Shown here one piece after another: positions 42,882 through 53,464 of a stretch of 64,000 nt of DNA. Where the stretch lies: the NCBI GenBank assembly GCA_902798965.1, contig CADBYS010000026.1:1-64000 (forward strand), read 5' to 3'. The translations under genes were made by a program, and so were the position numbers. Each line of letters begins with the position of its first letter. Within the stretch, counting starts at the first letter, position 1. Source of the DNA: an uncultured Bacteroidales bacterium. Its GTDB lineage: Bacteria > Bacteroidota > Bacteroidia > Bacteroidales > Paludibacteraceae. The notes under the pieces are model-generated. The model was not told the origin of the DNA and searched no databases. It saw only the letters and a program-made list of their open reading frames with translations.

Positions 42882-43585
42882 ATGAAACAAATCATTGTAG
42901 CCATTGACGGCTATTCATCATGTGGCAAGTCCACCATTGCCAAGCAACTGGCGCAATATGCCGGTTACCGCTACATCGACACCGGTGCTATGTACCGTGC
43001 CGTAGCCTTGCAGGCTATCCGCAAGCAACTTTTGGAGCCTAAATCCAATGATGCCCTTGAAGGGGGCAACAAGGGAGCATTAGCTGATCATATCGGGATC
43101 ATCCTAGACAATACCCATATCGATTTCGTGGTTCAAAGCGATGGCACACAGCACGTGACACTCAACGGCGAGGATGTAGAAAAGCAGATCCGTACACTGG
43201 AGGTAGGCAACGGTGCCTCGCAGATTGCCGTTATTCCCGAGGTTCGACGCTTTTTGGTTGCCCAACAGCAACAGATGGGCAAGAACGGTGGCATAGTGAT
43301 GGACGGACGCGACATAGGTACGGTGGTCTTTCCTGAAGCAGAACTCAAACTGTTCCTCACCGCCTCGCCCGAGGTACGTGCCGAACGGCGGTACAAGGAA
43401 CTGATAGAGAAAGGTGAGCAACCCGTAATGGCGGATGTTCTTGCCGATGTCAACGACCGCGACTACCGCGACACGCATCGCGACGAGTCACCGCTGCGCC
43501 AAGCCGACGATGCCATCGTAGTGGACAACAGCCACATGACACGCGAAGAGCAGATGACACATATCTACCACATATTCGACGAAAA

Positions 43586-43595
<10 letters not shown>
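42882..43595 (+). CDS. cmk: Cytidylate kinase
   Basis: Phosphorylates CMP and dCMP. The P-loop AIDGYSSCGKSTIAKQLA is followed by RYIDTGAMYRAVALQA, the CMP-binding VMDGRDIGTVVFPEAELKLF, and the lid RRYKELIEKGEQ; the SPLRQADDAIVVDNS ending is typical. At 237 aa it is slightly long: the segment EPKSNDALEGGNKGALADH in the CMP-binding insert looks low-complexity. The start is ATG at 42882. The ispH start overlaps its end by 10 nt, so the two are translationally linked, as in other Bacteroidales. Confidence 0.94.
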
Positions 43596-45463
<1,868 letters not shown>

Positions 45464-45472
45464 TGGACATAT

Positions 45473-45498
45473 CGCTTGTGGAAGTTTTACCACAAGCG
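45473..45498 (+). terminator. Hairpin after pfkA
   Basis: CGCTTGTGG (45473-45481) and CCACAAGCG (45490-45498) form a perfect 9-bp stem followed by TTTGTC. It lies just past the pfkA stop and is a likely terminator or 3'-end stabiliser. Confidence 0.65.
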
Positions 45499-45542
45499 TT
45501 TGTCACGGTATAGACAACGTATCAACAATTCTTGTAATAACG

Positions 45543-45575
45543 ATAAAAGTCCGACGCATAACGCCGGACTTTTAT
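45543..45575. terminator. Bidirectional terminator between pfkA and GNAT gene
   Basis: ATAAAAGTCCG (45543-45553) and CGGACTTTTAT (45565-45575) form an 11-bp stem with A and T flanks on both sides. It suits the convergent genes on either side. Confidence 0.8.
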
Positions 45576-45597
45576 TATCTTTCTACATCGATTAGCC

Positions 45598-46227
45598 TTA
45601 TAACTTACAGTTCTTGTACAGCATATCGCCGTTCGCTATAACGCGTATCGGCTGCAGACGATAAGCTCGCGCACAACTCTTGATGGATGCTATATTGCCA
45701 TTGGCTATGGTCTGATAGGATTCCAGGTGCAAAGCTTCCGACATATGGAACGATACCTGATTAATCAGCGTGCCAATTCCCTGACGCATATGCGGGGCAT
45801 CTACCAACCGGCCGAAATAGCACTCGCCATTGAAGTAGCAACGCAGGAAGAAATAGGCCACAATCTTGCCGTCACGTTTCATTACATAAGCCAAAAACGA
45901 AGCATTTCGTTGCAAACGTGCCATCGTATCTGCATCAAAGTCGTGGGGCGTGAACCAACGGTATATATCTTCGGGTTGATCCTGAAAGAACTCCACGAGT
46001 TCATCAGTAGGAATCTTGCTTATCGGCACCATCTCATAAGGTGCAGCCATATCAAATGCATCCTGTTCCACGCGCTGCAACCGCCTGCCATAGCGAATAC
46101 GGAATAGCGCTGCATTGGCATGCTCCACCATTGCCCAAAGCCACGGCATTCTGTCGCGAAGCCAATGGGCAAAGGTGTAGTTAACTGTCATCACCTTACG
46201 TTTCACTCGGCGGGTATAAGTTGTCAT
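45598..46227 (-). CDS. GNAT-like N-acetyltransferase
   Basis: The C-terminal half shows a GNAT pattern: FLAYVMKRDGKIVAYFFLRC (beta strands), then the acetyl-CoA motif GRLVDAPHMRQGIGTLINQ and a final ANGNIASIKSCARAYRLQPI. The N-terminal 70 residues are helical and basic (WLRDRMPWLWAMVEHA, RYGRRLQRVEQD). The acceptor is unknown; a surface-polysaccharide or cell-wall role would fit its place near the glycan locus but is inference. The stop of the barrel/OmpA gene is 5 nt upstream of its start, so the two are cotranscribed. 209 aa, no membrane segment. Confidence 0.65.
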   Translation of the reverse strand: MTTYTRRVKRKVMTVNYTFAHWLRDRMPWLWAMVEHANAALFRIRYGRRLQRVEQDAFDMAAPYEMVPISKIPTDELVEFFQDQPEDIYRWFTPHDFDADTMARLQRNASFLAYVMKRDGKIVAYFFLRCYFNGECYFGRLVDAPHMRQGIGTLINQVSFHMSEALHLESYQTIANGNIASIKSCARAYRLQPIRVIANGDMLYKNCKL

Positions 46228-46232
46228 CTTAC

Positions 46233-47552
46233 TTATTTGATAGTGATAATCAAATCGCTTGTTGCATCATTCGACTTGGTATCAAACCCTTTCACGGTCA
46301 GGTTCCTGATGCCCTTAGCTCTCAGGTATGCAGCAATAACCGCAGCGCGCATATTTGCCTGCTTGTCGCACATATACAGCAAGTCCACTTTTTGCCACAA
46401 GCGGTTGGTCATCAAGCTACCTGCCACCTTATCCAGAATCGACATTGATTCATCGGTCAACTGCTCATTCGCGAAGCGGATAGAATTGATCAGCACAGTA
46501 CCTACACCTTGTTCCTCCAGCACTCGAAGGGCACTTGCCACCTCTTGCGATTGATTCATCGGAACCACTTGTACACCCGGACGTACACTACCCATCTCTG
46601 AAGCTTGAGTAGATATTACACCGTTATTCTCACGAGCCTCCTCAATCATCTCCGGAGTAAGCGCCACGTTAATATAGAATGCATTCTTTGGCGCATGATG
46701 TACCTCTTTCGGCTGGTGCGGTTCGCGTATTGGCAGATCATTTTCATCCAACCTTGGGTCTTTCACCGGCGGACGCGTATCGAAATAGCAACGAATACCT
46801 CCACTAAGTGCGCCAGCATGAATCCAAGGAGCAGCATAAATCACATTATCTCGTTCTTGGTTTCCACGAGCATAGCCATGGTATTCAGCCTCAACAAATA
46901 GTCCCCAATTGCGCCGAATCATGAACTCAAACTGCAGTCCGGTCTTAACCACAGCAGCTGCTGACCAATACGTCTTATCAGATGAACCATCACCAAAAAT
47001 TTGGTTGAGTTGCCACATGGCAGAAACGCCTAAGCCTGTATCCCAATAAATACGGAAACGCCTGGCTATGGCCGGTGCTTGCGTCCATGCAGCATTCTCC
47101 AACAAATTAAGATGCGCATATATACCAAACTCTATTGATGAGCCATATACCACGGCACGATTGTAACTATAATTACCGACGTAAGCCCCTAAGCCTAACC
47201 CATTATCGAATAAATATTCCGTAAAGATAGAGAATTCGTGCGCTAAGTCGGACACAAAACCATAACTTTTACCCCCTAACTCCTTGGGACTTGTCTGCTG
47301 ATCCTTAAGATGAAAATACGTGATTCCTCCTTTCAAACCTAATGTCCAATTGTCACGAAACGATCCCTTACTACTAACTGTAGGTGCAGCAGAAGCATTT
47401 GAGGCGACAGTTGAGCTACCATATTCAGTCGTTGTCGTGTCTTTGAATTGTGCAATAACTGGATCGTCATAATCATTAACATTACTATACTGGGCATATA
47501 AGCCTTGAGTAATCGCCAAAAATAAAACCAATATTATATACAATCGTTTCAT
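46233..47552 (-). CDS. Outer-membrane barrel protein with OmpA-like C-terminus
   Basis: The signal peptide MKRLYIILVLFLAITQGLYA leads into a barrel region (about 60-260: WTLGLKGGITYFHL, LGLGAYVGNYSYNRAVVYG, WGLFVEAEYHGYARG). A proline/charged linker (RPPVKDPRLDENDLPIREPH) follows, then a periplasmic domain resembling OmpA. INSIRFANEQLTDESMSILDKVAG matches the opening of the OmpA fold, but the usual TD...NxxLSxxRA peptidoglycan motif is not clearly present, so this domain is degenerate or divergent. I choose the ATG at 47552; the frame reaches 47591 but crosses the promoter at 47581-47612. It is just downstream of the polysaccharide locus. Confidence 0.7.
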   Translation of the reverse strand: MKRLYIILVLFLAITQGLYAQYSNVNDYDDPVIAQFKDTTTTEYGSSTVASNASAAPTVSSKGSFRDNWTLGLKGGITYFHLKDQQTSPKELGGKSYGFVSDLAHEFSIFTEYLFDNGLGLGAYVGNYSYNRAVVYGSSIEFGIYAHLNLLENAAWTQAPAIARRFRIYWDTGLGVSAMWQLNQIFGDGSSDKTYWSAAAVVKTGLQFEFMIRRNWGLFVEAEYHGYARGNQERDNVIYAAPWIHAGALSGGIRCYFDTRPPVKDPRLDENDLPIREPHQPKEVHHAPKNAFYINVALTPEMIEEARENNGVISTQASEMGSVRPGVQVVPMNQSQEVASALRVLEEQGVGTVLINSIRFANEQLTDESMSILDKVAGSLMTNRLWQKVDLLYMCDKQANMRAAVIAAYLRAKGIRNLTVKGFDTKSNDATSDLIITIK

Positions 47553-47580
47553 CGGGTTATAAAAAAATAATAATCGCGCA

Positions 47581-47612
47581 CAAAGGTACAAAAAAAAAAT
47601 TAAATATGCAAA
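47581..47612 (-). promoter_or_regulatory. Promoter of barrel/GNAT operon
   Basis: On the minus strand TTTG (47609-47612) and TACCTTTG (47581-47588) are separated by 20 nt. It lies immediately after the stop of the last polysaccharide gene (47621), so the barrel/GNAT pair has its own promoter. Confidence 0.7.
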
Positions 47613-47620
47613 TATTTTGC

Positions 47621-48727
47621 CTAAAAAATGCGTTTATAGTAGTCTTTTTGGCATTTTCTGACATATTTTTGTTCAAAACGGTTAGCAATTAGGGGTCTTG
47701 CAGCCTCAGCCATGCATCTTCTCTCGTTCGGATTTTCCGCCATATACAACATGGCTTGTAACAATTGTCCGGCATCTCTTGGGGGCACAATCAGACCATT
47801 CTCCCCTTGCCGGATAATCTCGCGCGAACCGTTGATATCCGTTACGATGGCCGGCAAGCCCATCGCGCCGGCTTCGAGCACCACATTCGGGAATCCCTCA
47901 CGATAACTGGGAAATACCAGGCAATCGGCATTCTGATAGTACGGCCGCACATCATCCAGACGCCCCACATAACGGATGGCAGGGGTAGTATCTATCGCGT
48001 GCCGCGTCTCTGGTGACAAAGGCGTTTCGTCCTCATACCATCCGACAAGCGTCAATGTACTGGCGGGATATTTCGCCAAAACTTGCTGAAAAGCCCAAAC
48101 CAACTCATGGATGCCCTTGTCAGGTACAAGCCGCCCTACAAACAGAAAATGCACAGTTGATGTATAAGGCATCTCCCGTTTGGCAGGTTGCCAATACTCG
48201 AGGTCTATTCCCCGCACATTGCCATAGCCTAACACCTCCACGGGCTTGCGCGTTATACCGCCTTGAATCAGGTCATTGCGCACGCCCTGCCCCTCCGCAA
48301 TGATATGAGTGGCACAGGCACAGGTCAGTCGATCCGTCATACGGATAATACGGCGTTTGATACCTGTGGCTGTAGGCCAAACCAACCCCGTAAATGTATG
48401 TATCCGAACAGGCACACGGGCAATCTTCGCTGCCATCATGCACAGCAATCCCGCCTTAGGTGTATAAGAATGTACTGCGTCAGGTTGCTCTTGGCGAAAG
48501 ACCCGAATCAACTGACATAACGAGCGCAGATCAGCTACAGGCGCAATCTCCCGATGCATCCTAACGGGAACACAACGTACCCGTTCACGCTCAGCTATCT
48601 CATCCAGTTCTTCGCCGGGAGAGGTAACAGCTACCACTTCATACTCTTCCGCCATCTCTCGCAGCATACCCCGACAGAAGATATTCAGCGACGTGGGGAT
48701 AGTGGAGCAATAGATAAGTTTTTTCAT
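47621..48727 (-). CDS. Family 4 glycosyltransferase
   Basis: A retaining GT-B enzyme of surface glycan synthesis. The N-terminal half has KLIYCSTIPTSLNIFCRGML, HSYTPKAGLLCMMAAKIARV and RIHTFTGLVWPT, typical of capsular (CapM/WcfJ-like) transferases. The C-terminal donor-binding half has HFLFVGRLVPDKGIHELVWAF and the EX7E motif in SYREGFPNVVLEAGAMGLPAI. The length of 368 aa is standard. It is the last gene of the polysaccharide run and overlaps the next upstream GT by 4 nt (ATGA). The product may be peripheral to the inner membrane. Donor and acceptor are unknown. Confidence 0.88.
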   Translation of the reverse strand: MKKLIYCSTIPTSLNIFCRGMLREMAEEYEVVAVTSPGEELDEIAERERVRCVPVRMHREIAPVADLRSLCQLIRVFRQEQPDAVHSYTPKAGLLCMMAAKIARVPVRIHTFTGLVWPTATGIKRRIIRMTDRLTCACATHIIAEGQGVRNDLIQGGITRKPVEVLGYGNVRGIDLEYWQPAKREMPYTSTVHFLFVGRLVPDKGIHELVWAFQQVLAKYPASTLTLVGWYEDETPLSPETRHAIDTTPAIRYVGRLDDVRPYYQNADCLVFPSYREGFPNVVLEAGAMGLPAIVTDINGSREIIRQGENGLIVPPRDAGQLLQAMLYMAENPNERRCMAEAARPLIANRFEQKYVRKCQKDYYKRIF

Positions 48728-49812
48728 TTTTTCTTCTTCACTTCTTGATAGACGGCATCATAGCCCGCAACCATCTTACTGATATCAAATGCCATCGCCC
48801 GCTCCTGACACCGCTTGGCAACCATCGAAGCATATTGTTCATCCTTGCAGAGTCTTTCAATCTCCGCCGCTAATGCTTTTGCCTCTTCATGAGGCACAAG
48901 TACGCCATGCCCTGCCACGATCTCGCGCAATCCGTCTACATCACTTGCTACGAACGGTTTACCGGCAGCCATTCCCTCCAGATTGGATAGTGAAAGCCCC
49001 TCATGATGCGAACACATCACCACCACATCGGCAGCTTTCAGCAAATTGGGCACATCCGTCCTGACACCAAGGAAATGCACGCGTTGCTCCAAGCCAAGTG
49101 ATTGAGCGAGTTGTCTGCAATCAGAGATTCGCTCCCCATCTCCTACAAGCAAAAGATGGTAATCGTCCGGTAGCAATTGCATGGCACGAATAATCGTCGG
49201 CTGATCTTTCTCCCAACGGAATCCTGCTACGTTAATAACAATGTGCGCTGCCCCCAATGTCCGATGATTGTATTCCGAAGAAGGTGTCGCTTGGGCAAAC
49301 CGCGAGGTTTCTATGCCATTGCTAATGACACACATGTTGGTTTCTGCTGATCGGTCAAGATACTTCTGCAAATTATGCAAGCATGGCTCTGAAATACAAA
49401 TCACCCTGTCATATTGCCGATACATCCAACTATCCAATGGGCGGAACAATATGTGTTTGCGCCTACGATTGTTGGTGCTATGTTCCGTTGTTATGATGGG
49501 GACATGCAGGCTCACATTTGCCAAAGCAACAAACAATTGGGGAGACGTGTTGTGCGAATGAACAATATCATAGTCGGGCATCAATCTCTTAAGAACCTTA
49601 ATATGTTTCGGGCTATATACGCTTTCATTCTCCGCCCCCATGATAACATGCACGCCCGCATTCTTAAGTTGGTCAACCAATGGCGTATGCACTCCTTGAA
49701 ACACATAAATCGCCACTTCATGTCCCAGTTTTTGCATACGTGGCAGCAGATCAGTCATCAGTTTTTCCGCCCCGCCAATACGCAGTGATGTTATAACATG
49801 TAGTATCTTCAT
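48724..49812 (-). CDS. Family 4 glycosyltransferase
   Basis: A GT-B fold transferase: N-terminal MKILHVITSLRIGGAEKLMTDL with the GGAE acceptor loop, and C-terminal INVAGFRWEKDQPTIIRAMQ then MCSHHEGLSLSNLEGMAAGKPF carrying the EX7E glutamates. The length of 362 aa is normal. The C-terminus ends in a lysine run (KKKK) that overlaps the downstream ATG. It overlaps the upstream GT2 gene by 4 nt as well. It adds one sugar of the repeat unit; which one cannot be predicted. Confidence 0.88.
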   Translation of the reverse strand: MKILHVITSLRIGGAEKLMTDLLPRMQKLGHEVAIYVFQGVHTPLVDQLKNAGVHVIMGAENESVYSPKHIKVLKRLMPDYDIVHSHNTSPQLFVALANVSLHVPIITTEHSTNNRRRKHILFRPLDSWMYRQYDRVICISEPCLHNLQKYLDRSAETNMCVISNGIETSRFAQATPSSEYNHRTLGAAHIVINVAGFRWEKDQPTIIRAMQLLPDDYHLLLVGDGERISDCRQLAQSLGLEQRVHFLGVRTDVPNLLKAADVVVMCSHHEGLSLSNLEGMAAGKPFVASDVDGLREIVAGHGVLVPHEEAKALAAEIERLCKDEQYASMVAKRCQERAMAFDISKMVAGYDAVYQEVKKKK

Positions 49813-50780
49813 TTACAGGAGTTATTACTAACAAACGGAGGAAGGGACTTATACGCTTCGCTCTTGCAATAGCGATACGCATCCCGCAATCCTCGCACAA
49901 ACAAAACGGGTATCCGAGGCTTCAACAGCACTATTCCTGCGATGCCATTAATCAGCAACAGCCACACTTGTTTCAGCGCAAATGACAACGCTGTCAGCCA
50001 ATCCTTGCGCGTATTCCATATTGTGCGATGCCAAATAATGGCACTTGCTTTTGAGCGAATATAATATCTTTGCAAATTATTGCGATGCGAACTGCTTGCT
50101 GACTGCGCATCTAAGTGCAACACTCCGGAATCATACAACACACCTAAACATCCTCCATTAACAACTAACTTATACGTCTCTAACAGGTCATCGCCATAGG
50201 CGAAGCCAAACTGCTCCACCCACGATTCCTCTTCCCATCGCATACAAAGCAATGAGGATTTTTTCCAAAGCATACATGGACCTGCACAACTCTGAGATAA
50301 ATAAAATTTGGGCTGAGGATGATTATTATATGAGAATGATCCGTTTCGATGAATCTTGAATGCCCAGCCATCATCCCGTCGCGGAAAGACAAGATTGGTC
50401 ACAGCAGCAAATACTTTTCCACGGAAAGACATATCCTGATTGCGGAATGTATCAGCCCCAACGCAATCGGCATTATTCTCTTCCATGGCGCGAAGCAATC
50501 GTTCTGCACTATCCGGTGCCAACAACACATCGTCATCCAATAGCAGAATACAATCGCTCGATATCTCATCATAGCGCAATGCCCGCTGCGCAATCATCCC
50601 CTTTTGCACCCATACATATTCCTCGTTGCCTATTTGCTCTTTCGGGCGTTCATATCCTTTGGCTATATATACAACAACTCGTTCAGGCTGAACAGTCTGC
50701 TGCGTAATCGATCGGAGTTCCTCAAGATACTTCTCTCCACCTGTACCTAAGGTGCGTATGGCTATGGAATACGTAAGCAT
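49809..50780 (-). CDS. Family 2 glycosyltransferase
   Basis: An inverting GT-A enzyme: YSIAIRTLGTGGEKYLEELRS, CILLLDDDVLLAPDSAERLL where LDDDV is the DXD motif, and RDDGWAFKIHRNGSFSY. A hydrophobic stretch near the C-terminus (WLTALSFALKQVWLLLINGI) suggests membrane association. The length of 323 aa is usual for polysaccharide GT2 proteins. It overlaps the upstream GT2 stop by 1 nt (TAATG) and the downstream gene by 4 nt. The sugar specificity is not predictable from sequence. Confidence 0.85.
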   Translation of the reverse strand: MLTYSIAIRTLGTGGEKYLEELRSITQQTVQPERVVVYIAKGYERPKEQIGNEEYVWVQKGMIAQRALRYDEISSDCILLLDDDVLLAPDSAERLLRAMEENNADCVGADTFRNQDMSFRGKVFAAVTNLVFPRRDDGWAFKIHRNGSFSYNNHPQPKFYLSQSCAGPCMLWKKSSLLCMRWEEESWVEQFGFAYGDDLLETYKLVVNGGCLGVLYDSGVLHLDAQSASSSHRNNLQRYYIRSKASAIIWHRTIWNTRKDWLTALSFALKQVWLLLINGIAGIVLLKPRIPVLFVRGLRDAYRYCKSEAYKSLPPFVSNNSCK

Positions 50781-51667
50781 TATTGTTTCGACTTATACAC
50801 GATCAACAGATACAACAACACTCCCAACGGAGCAACCGACACCGTAAGCAGTTTCAGCGGCGATCGTTTGAGCCATTGCTTATCGCGCGCAATGATACTG
50901 GATGCCACATAATGAATAGCCAAGCGCACTCGGTTATACCACGTATTATGCACCAATTGCATCTCCAAGATCCGTTGTTTTTGGAAACTTCGAGGACTAT
51001 TCATATACTGCCTCCATATGCCGGCAGACATGCTATCGCCTGCTTGATAATCCACATAACACAGATTCTCGTTCAGCAGCAGAAGCGGGTATTGGTCACA
51101 CACCTGCATCATCATATATACAGGATTGAAGTTCTTTTCCCCTGGAAATCCTTCCATCGGGGCTACTTGCTTCATCAGCGCAGTACGCAATACAGCTTTA
51201 GTATCCCCAAGATGTAACTTCTTCAAGTACAAATCCATAAACCACACCTCATCCAGATCCTTCGGAAAAAATCCACCTATCGGCGTGTCATCCAAGCGAT
51301 AATCCAATCCCATCAATCCGGCATACTGCTGTCCTCCTCTTGCACGCCAACACTTCAGGATCTTTTCCACCGCATCGTCGGGCATAAAATCATCCGAGTC
51401 AACACACACGCAGAGTTCGGAGTCAATATTCTGATACGCAGTATTATAGCCTGTGTACAGCCCGCCATTCTCCTTGTAGATATATCGGATAGGGATCTTG
51501 CCCTCATTCATCCACGCCTTAACCAAACTCGCAGTACTATCAGTCGAACCATCATCAACAACCAGCCACTCAAAGTCACTGCATGTCTGACGGCACAAAC
51601 TTTCGTACGTACGCACGAGCGTGTGCGCTCGATTATAAGTAGGAGTAAATATGGTTACGGTTAACAT
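50780..51667 (-). CDS. Family 2 glycosyltransferase
   Basis: Classic GT2 domain: VTIFTPTYNRAHTLVRTYES, FEWLVVDDGSTDST and LCVCVDSDDFMPDDAVEKIL with the SDD metal motif. The middle part (GGFFPKDLDEVWFMDLYLKK) and RKG-like C-terminus match the subgroup found in Bacteroidota capsule loci. There is a C-terminal hydrophobic end (KLLTVSVAPLGVLLYLLIVY), probably a membrane anchor. 295 aa. The start is 1 nt downstream of the EpsG-like gene's stop region. It is part of the same transcript. Confidence 0.88.
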   Translation of the reverse strand: MLTVTIFTPTYNRAHTLVRTYESLCRQTCSDFEWLVVDDGSTDSTASLVKAWMNEGKIPIRYIYKENGGLYTGYNTAYQNIDSELCVCVDSDDFMPDDAVEKILKCWRARGGQQYAGLMGLDYRLDDTPIGGFFPKDLDEVWFMDLYLKKLHLGDTKAVLRTALMKQVAPMEGFPGEKNFNPVYMMMQVCDQYPLLLLNENLCYVDYQAGDSMSAGIWRQYMNSPRSFQKQRILEMQLVHNTWYNRVRLAIHYVASSIIARDKQWLKRSPLKLLTVSVAPLGVLLYLLIVYKSKQ

Positions 51668-51668
51668 A

Positions 51669-52775
51669 CTAATACAATTTACCTATCACAAACATGAACA
51701 ATGTAAATGAGGCATGCGCCAGCAATGCCCAACCTATTTTTTTATCTTGATCTTCCCAAATCGGTACGCGTATGAAGGCGTAGGCAAGAACTATCGGATA
51801 CATAAACCAACTCAGATATGCGAAACGATTGGAGAATGCTGATTGAATAACCATCACCCAGAAAGCATTGGATAAAATATAGGTGTTTGCGAGTATATTA
51901 AACGTCCTGTCTTGCACACCTTGTATCTCGGTAATATACCATGTAAGTGCAACCGGCATAGCGCTATACAGCAAAAAGTCCCACCGAAAACCCACGTGTG
52001 AGAACTGATATGCCCAACTGGAGGACATTACCGCGTAATTAGCCAAACGATCATCAAAACCCAATCCTGCGAAAAAGTTGGTAATTTGCGCACCAAGGAT
52101 AAGTGAAAGTACAATAGATATAAGCCAGAAGTAGATTGCAGTTTTAGGTTTCTTTATCATGAACGATGCCACTATAAACATCATGATTGGCAGTGTCATG
52201 GAACGATGAATACCAGTAGCCATATACATCAGCAGCAATGCCGATAGCCATCGTTTATCCAATGCATAAGCCATGCCTAATAACACAAGACTACTGGCAA
52301 GCCCGTTGCGAATACCATTCGTCCCATACCCCCAAAACGAAAAAGCAGAAATCACGAACAGAAATGCCATCATTGCATTTTCTGGAAGCATTCGGCTGCA
52401 CGCATGATAACACAAAAAGATGTATAGAAAAGCAACAAGAACAAAAAACTGCTGAGCAGACAATCCCAAAAAACGACACGCCACCATCAGGAACGAAAAA
52501 ACCCATTCTGCCTTACCTACAACGAAAGATATATTCATGTTTTCGTACGTATGAGCATACATACGCATGTCTGCGAAAATCCAACTAATAGGACGGAAAC
52601 CTATATATAAGGTAAGCAATGTTGCAAATAAGACAACTGGGACGACAGAATGCTTCTTCAACAACCTGTCACACGTATTCGATGTACTGTATGTTACACC
52701 ATAACATAAGCACATCACAAACATCAATGCATAAAATACAGCCGAATAGTATTGTAGTGGTATCGCGGAAAACAT
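51669..52775 (-). CDS. EpsG-family / Wzy-like polysaccharide polymerase
   Basis: A membrane protein with roughly 9-11 hydrophobic segments (for example YSAVFYALMFVMCLCYGVTY, FFVLVAFLYIFLCYHACSRM, MAFLFVISAFSFWGYGTNGI). The loop FWGYGTNGIRNGLASSLVLL and the DMRMYAHTYENMN segment are characteristic of EpsG-type proteins, which polymerise repeat units. The length of 368 aa fits. It is the only candidate polymerase in the locus. No Wzx flippase or initiating phosphoglycosyl transferase is present in the visible part. Its ATG overlaps the GT32 gene's stop by 1 nt on the upstream side. Confidence 0.8.
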   Translation of the reverse strand: MFSAIPLQYYSAVFYALMFVMCLCYGVTYSTSNTCDRLLKKHSVVPVVLFATLLTLYIGFRPISWIFADMRMYAHTYENMNISFVVGKAEWVFSFLMVACRFLGLSAQQFFVLVAFLYIFLCYHACSRMLPENAMMAFLFVISAFSFWGYGTNGIRNGLASSLVLLGMAYALDKRWLSALLLMYMATGIHRSMTLPIMMFIVASFMIKKPKTAIYFWLISIVLSLILGAQITNFFAGLGFDDRLANYAVMSSSWAYQFSHVGFRWDFLLYSAMPVALTWYITEIQGVQDRTFNILANTYILSNAFWVMVIQSAFSNRFAYLSWFMYPIVLAYAFIRVPIWEDQDKKIGWALLAHASFTLFMFVIGKLY

Positions 52776-53464
52776 CAGTGTACGAATCGAGCCTTAAAAT
52801 CAGTCCCTAAAAGTCTGTGTATAATTCTTGTCATTTTCGTTTTGTAATACACCCATTTCCCATGCGGTGACTTGCTATACCAATGGATGCTTACTGTATT
52901 AGCAGTTTTGTTCATTCTGCCGGTGAGATCATCAAATGGGCACAACCATTCGCGGGGTAATACCTCTGCCTCACAGACAGTCTGTCTCTTTCCGTTTTTA
53001 ATGAGTCCAAAAGGCATCAATGCCTCTGTGTTCAATTGTGGGCAACCGGTAATTTCTGTTATGCCGTCATATTGGTGCAACATAGCATATACCGCAGGAT
53101 GATGAGGGGTTGCGGCAAAGCCTAATCCTGTGGCCACATATTCAGGATATTCAAAACCAAACCATGCAGTGCATGTGTTTAACAAGTCTTCCGGATAACG
53201 GATAACCTCAACATCAGTATCAAAATAAATACCCCCATACTTCTCCACAGCCCACAAGCGAACAAAGTCACTCAGATATGCCCAGCGTTTTTCTTCATAC
53301 GCCAATCGCGCATACGGATGGCTACTGACGTCAAAGTTTGTCTCGTTCCACTCACGTATTTCCCAAGCAGGGAAATATTTTTTCCATGAGGCTATGCATT
53401 TTTTAGCAGAGCGCGGTAGCGGATTACCACCAAACCAGCAATAATGAATTATATGAGGAATCAT
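52775..53464 (-). CDS. GT32-type glycosyltransferase (copy A)
   Basis: The opening MIPHIIHYCWFGGNPLPRSA and CIASWKKYFPAWEIREWNE are the hallmark of the DXD sugar-transferase family 32, with the catalytic DXD in GGIYFDTDVEVIRYPEDLL. It resembles polysaccharide mannosyl/galactosyl transferases. The length of 229 aa is normal. It is a paralogue of the gene at 56809-57585. It overlaps the upstream GT4 gene by 4 nt. No signal peptide; cytoplasmic face of the membrane. Confidence 0.88.
   Translation of the reverse strand: MIPHIIHYCWFGGNPLPRSAKKCIASWKKYFPAWEIREWNETNFDVSSHPYARLAYEEKRWAYLSDFVRLWAVEKYGGIYFDTDVEVIRYPEDLLNTCTAWFGFEYPEYVATGLGFAATPHHPAVYAMLHQYDGITEITGCPQLNTEALMPFGLIKNGKRQTVCEAEVLPREWLCPFDDLTGRMNKTANTVSIHWYSKSPHGKWVYYKTKMTRIIHRLLGTDFKARFVH

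Noticed and set aside
41859..42890. 343-codon minus-strand frame over the serpin gene and its downstream repeats
   Set aside because: It is antisense to the serpin. Its N-terminal repeats merely translate the 24-nt array.
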